From Quadrisphaera sp. (lineage in GTDB: Bacteria > Actinomycetota > Actinomycetes > Actinomycetales > Quadrisphaeraceae): a DNA stretch of 8,466 nucleotides. A program made the position numbers and the translations under genes. Within the stretch, counting starts at the first letter, position 1, and each line of letters starts with the position of its first letter. Below are positions 5,608 to 8,466 of this stretch, in pieces. The notes under the pieces were generated by a model. It made no database searches and was not told the origin of the DNA. It saw only the letters and a list, made by a program, of their open reading frames with translations. The stretch spans positions 1-8,466 of the forward strand of contig JARIBR010000172.1 of NCBI GenBank assembly GCA_029258695.1, given 5' to 3'.

Positions 5608-7061
5608 TGGCCCGCCACAGCGCGACGCCGGCCCCGCGCCGAGCCGGCCCCCGTCACCTCGCGGAGCCGTCGAGGTCGGCCGGGACGCCGCGGGTCACGC
5701 CCGCGACCCAGCGACGCGCGGCCGCGATGGTCGCCGCCGCGCTCGCCCTGGTGGTCGTGCCCTCCTCGGTGGCCGCCGCCGCGAGCGACGAGCAGCTGCG
5801 CCAGCGCCAGGGGCAGCTGGAGTCCCAGCGCTCCGCGGCGCAGGAGGAGCTCGACGCGACGTCGGCCTCGGCGGCGGCCGCCCGCGCTGCCCTCGACGAG
5901 GTCACCGCGGCCCAGCCCGCCGCGCAGGCCGAGCTCGAGTCCGCCGAGGTGGCGCTGGCGGAGGCCCGCGCGAGGGACGCCGCGCTCGCGAGCCGGCTCG
6001 CGGCCGCCCAGCAGGAGGAGGTGGCGGCGCCGGAGGCCATCACCTCCGGCGAGGAGCAGATCGGCGTCACCCGCGCCTCGCTGGCGCGCATCGCCGCCCA
6101 GGCCTACCGCAGCGGGGGGATCGACTCGTCGCTCGCCGTCGCCCTGGAGGCGGAGAGCCCTCAGGACTTCACCGACCGCTACGTCATGGTCGACGCCGCC
6201 ACCCGCAGCCAGTCCGTCGCGCTGGAGCGCCTGCAGGAGGCTAAGGCGGTGCGCACCAACCAGGAGGCGCGCCTGAGCGCGGTGCGCGAGGAGGTGGCGT
6301 CCCTCAAGGCCCAGGCCGAGGACAACGTCGCGGCCACCGCGCAGGCCCAGGACGCCGCGGCGGCACGCAAGGCCGAGCTGGACGCGCTGGAGACCCAGCG
6401 CGCCAGCGCCCTGGCCACCCTCCAGGAGGAGGAGGCGAGGTACTCCCAGCAGGTCACCGCGGCGCAGTCGGAGTCCGACGGCATCGGTGACACCCTGCGT
6501 GCCCGCGCCGAGCAGCGCGCGGCGGAGGAGGCGGCCACAGCAGCCGCCGCTGCCGCCGAGGCGGCCCGTCGCCAGGGCTCGTCGGCCCCGCCGCGCTCGA
6601 GCCCGCCGTCGAGCGGGGGCACGTCGTCGCGGGCCCCGTCGTCGATCGCCCCCTCGTCGGGAATCCTCGCCTCGCCGCTGGCCGGCGGCTTCCGGATGAC
6701 CTCGCCCTTCGGGTACCGGGTGCACCCCGTGTACCACGTGCGCCGGTTGCACGCGGGCACGGACATGGGCGCGCAGTGCGGCACGCCGGTCTACGCCGCT
6801 GCTGACGGACAGGTGGTCACGGCCACGTCGATCAGCGGGTACGGCAACTACCTCGGCATCGACCACGGGACGGTGGCCGGCCGCCCGGTGGCGACCGGCT
6901 ATGCCCACCTCTCCCGGTTCGCGGCCTCCCCCGGGCAGCAGGTGCGGCGCGGGCAGCTCGTCGCCTACTCGGGGGCCACGGGCGTGGGCACCGCGTGCCA
7001 CCTGCACTTCGAGGTGCGGATCAACGGCACCCCGGTGGACGCGCTGCCCTGGCTGCGCTGA
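5607..7061 (+). CDS. Secreted coiled-coil M23 (LytM) peptidoglycan endopeptidase, likely FtsEX-activated
   Basis: 484-residue exported zinc endopeptidase that should cut peptide cross-links in peptidoglycan. The N-terminus has an unusually long positively charged region (about 37 residues), a hydrophobic core at about 38-55 and a possible cleavage after VAAAA near residue 59. Residues ~60-315 are Ala/Glu/Gln/Arg-rich coiled coil broken in the middle (about 160-200), the layout of FtsEX partners such as EnvC and PcsB. A Ser/Pro linker (~324-352) leads to the M23 domain. The active site is complete: zinc ligands H382 and D386 (HAGTD) and H467, and catalytic H434 (GYAHLS) and H465 (HLHFEV). ATG 5607 overlaps the ftsX stop, implying strict co-translation. 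Its position supports the role of FtsX's external partner. Confidence 0.92.
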   Translation: MARHSATPAPRRAGPRHLAEPSRSAGTPRVTPATQRRAAAMVAAALALVVVPSSVAAAASDEQLRQRQGQLESQRSAAQEELDATSASAAAARAALDEVTAAQPAAQAELESAEVALAEARARDAALASRLAAAQQEEVAAPEAITSGEEQIGVTRASLARIAAQAYRSGGIDSSLAVALEAESPQDFTDRYVMVDAATRSQSVALERLQEAKAVRTNQEARLSAVREEVASLKAQAEDNVAATAQAQDAAAARKAELDALETQRASALATLQEEEARYSQQVTAAQSESDGIGDTLRARAEQRAAEEAATAAAAAAEAARRQGSSAPPRSSPPSSGGTSSRAPSSIAPSSGILASPLAGGFRMTSPFGYRVHPVYHVRRLHAGTDMGAQCGTPVYAAADGQVVTATSISGYGNYLGIDHGTVAGRPVATGYAHLSRFAASPGQQVRRGQLVAYSGATGVGTACHLHFEVRINGTPVDALPWLR

Positions 7062-7093
7062 ACGGCGCACCCAGGTCCCCGAGGAGTCGTCCG

Positions 7094-7099
7094 TAGACT
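7094..7099 (+). promoter_or_regulatory. -10 box of a leaderless smpB transcript
   Basis: TAGACT lies with its last base 7 nt before the A of ATG 7106, so +1 falls exactly on the start codon. The only purine-rich stretch upstream (GAGGAG, 7081-7086) is 19 nt away, too far for a ribosome binding site. No clear -35 is present. smpB can therefore be expressed apart from the ftsEX operon, although no strong terminator separates it from the M23 gene. Confidence 0.68.
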
Positions 7100-7105
7100 G
7101 GCGCC

Positions 7106-7654
7106 ATGGCCAAACCCGCTGCGCGACAGGTGCACGTGCCCGGGCGCGACGTCCCCAAGCGCGGCAGGGCGCTGGCAGGCAGCCGCAGCGCGGAGGGCAC
7201 CCACCAGGTGGTCGCCCGCAACCGCAAGGCGCGCCACGACTACGCGATCACCGACACCTACGAGGCCGGGATGGTGCTCACCGGCACCGAGACGAAGTCC
7301 ATGCGCGCCGGGCGCACCTCCCTGGTGGACGCGTTCGTCTCCATCGACGACGGCGAGGCGTGGATCGAGCACATGCACGTCCCGGAGTACACCCAGGGCA
7401 CGTGGACCAACCACGAGCCACGGCGCAAGCGCAAGCTGCTGCTGCACGGCGCCGAGATCGCCAAGCTCGCGGGCGCCACGTCCGACAAGGGCTGGACGAT
7501 CGTCCCGCTGCAGGTGTACTTCACCAACGGCCGCGCCAAGGTGGAGATCGCGGTGGCGCGCGGCAAGCGCGAGTACGACAAGCGCCAGACGCTGCGCGCG
7601 AAGCAGGACGACCGTGAGGCCCAGCGGGCGATGAGCCTGCGCCAGCACCGCTGA
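7106..7654 (+). CDS. smpB: SsrA-binding protein SmpB (trans-translation)
   Basis: 182-residue partner of tmRNA, which it delivers to stalled ribosomes for tagging and release of incomplete proteins. The conserved core begins at about residue 36 (VARNRKARHDYAITDTYEAG), followed by LTGTETKSMRAGRTSL, HVPEYTQGTW and RRKRKLLLH. The tail with KREYDKRQTLRAKQDDREAQR is the basic helix that reaches into the mRNA channel. ATG 7106 fits the leaderless -10 and gives the common MAK start, but leaves an N-terminal segment some 20-25 residues longer than in most relatives. GTG 7208, in the same frame and 10 nt after GGAGGG (7192-7197), would start right at the core. Its location after ftsEX is a common actinobacterial arrangement. 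No tmRNA gene is visible nearby. Confidence 0.95.
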   Translation: MAKPAARQVHVPGRDVPKRGRALAGSRSAEGTHQVVARNRKARHDYAITDTYEAGMVLTGTETKSMRAGRTSLVDAFVSIDDGEAWIEHMHVPEYTQGTWTNHEPRRKRKLLLHGAEIAKLAGATSDKGWTIVPLQVYFTNGRAKVEIAVARGKREYDKRQTLRAKQDDREAQRAMSLRQHR

Positions 7655-7709
7655 GAGGACGTCCTCGGATCGGGGCAGAGCAGGAACATCAGCGGCGCCG
7701 GCGCTGCTC
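7655..7709 (+). terminator. Palindrome and hairpin after smpB
   Basis: A perfect 12-bp palindrome GAGGACGTCCTC (7655-7666) touches the smpB stop. Farther on, CAGCG (7690-7694) pairs with CGCTG (7702-7706); as an alternative, GAGCAG (7678-7683) pairs with CTGCTC (7704-7709). No U tract follows. Termination of smpB here is plausible but not certain. Confidence 0.45.
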
Positions 7710-7717
7710 ACCCCAGC

Positions 7718-8466
7718 ATGAGAGCGATCCTCCAGGACGAGTTCGGCGGCCCCGACGTGCTGTACGTGGGCGAGCGTGAGCGGCCGCTGCTGGCGCCGGA
7801 GGGGATCATCGTCGACGTGCGCGCCGCCGGGGTGAACCCCGTGGACTTCAAGGTCCGCGAGGGCTACCTCCAGAAGGCCTTCCCGACGATGCTGCCGCTG
7901 GTCCCCGGGTGGGACGCCTCGGGGGTCGTCGCGGCCGTCGGCCCGGCGGTGCGCGACTACGCCAAGGGCGACGAGGTGCTCGGCTACGTCCGCAAGGACT
8001 TCGTCTCCGACGGCACCTACGCGGAGCAGGTCTCCGCCTCCACGCGCCACCTGGCCCACAAGCCGGCCGGGGTCTCCTTCGAGGTCGCCGCGGCGCTGCC
8101 GCTGGCCGGCCTCACGGCCCTGCAGTCCCTCGACACCGTCGGCGTGGGTGACGGGGACACCGTCCTGGTCCACGCCGCCGCCGGAGGGGTGGGCCACCTC
8201 GCCGTCCAGATCGCGATCGCCCGCGGCGCCCGCGTCATCGGCACCGCGTCGGCGAAGAACCACGAGTACCTCGCGTCCCTCGGCGCCGAGCCGGTCGAGT
8301 ACGGCGACGGCCTGGTGGCCGCGGTGCGCGAGCTGGCCCCGGAGGGCGTGGACGCGGCCCTGGACTACGTCGGCGGCGACTCCATCACCGCGTCGGCCGA
8401 GCTGGCCAAGGACGTCTCGCGCACCACGTCCAACGTCGACCCCAAGGCCGTGCGCGAGGTCGGCGG
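7718..8466 (+). CDS. Zinc-independent MDR-family NAD(P)H quinone oxidoreductase-like protein (3' truncated)
   Basis: Medium-chain dehydrogenase/reductase, quinone oxidoreductase branch, presumably reducing quinones or unsaturated carbonyls with NADPH. 249 full codons are visible before the window ends. The GroES-like catalytic domain (MRAILQDEFGGPDVL, then AAGVNPVDFKVREG and PGWDASGVVAAVG) is followed by the Rossmann domain, with the nucleotide-binding motif AAAGGVG at 153-159 and the family-typical LPLAGLTALQSL before it. There is no cysteine in the visible part, so neither zinc site of alcohol dehydrogenases can be present. ATG 7718 matches the family N-terminus. It has no Shine-Dalgarno, and I see no clear -10, so how it is initiated is unclear. 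The exact substrate cannot be assigned, and no link to smpB is implied. Confidence 0.88.
   Translation, partial: MRAILQDEFGGPDVLYVGERERPLLAPEGIIVDVRAAGVNPVDFKVREGYLQKAFPTMLPLVPGWDASGVVAAVGPAVRDYAKGDEVLGYVRKDFVSDGTYAEQVSASTRHLAHKPAGVSFEVAAALPLAGLTALQSLDTVGVGDGDTVLVHAAAGGVGHLAVQIAIARGARVIGTASAKNHEYLASLGAEPVEYGDGLVAAVRELAPEGVDAALDYVGGDSITASAELAKDVSRTTSNVDPKAVREVG

Noticed and set aside
4980..7070. Long - strand open frame opposite ftsX and the M23 gene
   Set aside because: Antisense to well-supported genes, with biased composition and no recognisable start context.
7655..7717. tmRNA (ssrA) gene directly after smpB
   Set aside because: Only 63 nt separate smpB from the next gene, far too short for tmRNA, and no Ala-tRNA-like end is seen.
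6965..8263. Long - strand open frame opposite smpB and the oxidoreductase
   Set aside because: Both + strand genes here have strong family motifs; the antisense product has none.

Overview
The window reads as chromosome from a high-GC actinomycete (Actinomycetota). The evidence is the very high G+C with G/C-biased third codon positions, frequent GTG starts, two genes that look leaderless (a TAnnnT -10 box a few bases before the start codon), a WhiB protein, and the HRDC-bearing UvrD2 type of helicase. The order ftsE-ftsX-M23 peptidase-smpB suggests a Micrococcales- or Kineosporiales-like lineage, but the genus cannot be read from the sequence. All genes I accept are on the + strand; the long open frames on the - strand are GC-driven shadows.

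Layout. Positions 1-1131 hold the 3' part of uvrD2 (SF1 helicase with a four-cysteine linker and an HRDC domain), closed by a strong hairpin at 1140-1166. Directly after it is a promoter with an AT-rich box abutting the -35, the arrangement known for WhiB7-autoregulated promoters. It drives a leader of about 475 nt that contains a well-initiated 62-codon upstream ORF and several hairpins. The leader ends at whiB7 (1686-1937), whose product has the four WhiB cysteines and a C-terminal AT-hook. A small arginine-rich, lysine-free protein (1980-2204) follows, then a strong bipartite terminator (2211-2249). prfB (release factor 2, 2300-3439) then starts, probably leaderless and without a programmed frameshift. 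A 272-nt gap (3440-3711) carries hairpins, weak promoter candidates and a tandem 9-bp repeat resembling an MtrA box. The division operon ftsE-ftsX-M23 peptidase (3712-7061) follows with a 3-nt gap and then a TGATG overlap. smpB (7106-7654) appears leaderless. The window closes inside a zinc-independent MDR oxidoreductase gene (7718 to the end).

Two themes stand out. One is translation stress: whiB7 (response to ribosome-targeting antibiotics), prfB (termination) and smpB (ribosome rescue) lie close together. The other is control of cell-wall cleavage: an FtsEX transporter is coupled to a coiled-coil M23 endopeptidase that keeps all its catalytic residues, behind a possible MtrA site. FtsE also has a tryptophan-rich acidic C-terminal tail of about 95 residues. 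I see no phage, insertion sequence, CRISPR array, tRNA or rRNA, and no clearly new multi-gene system. The most original material is the whiB7 leader, the FtsE tail, the candidate MtrA box and the Arg-rich small protein.
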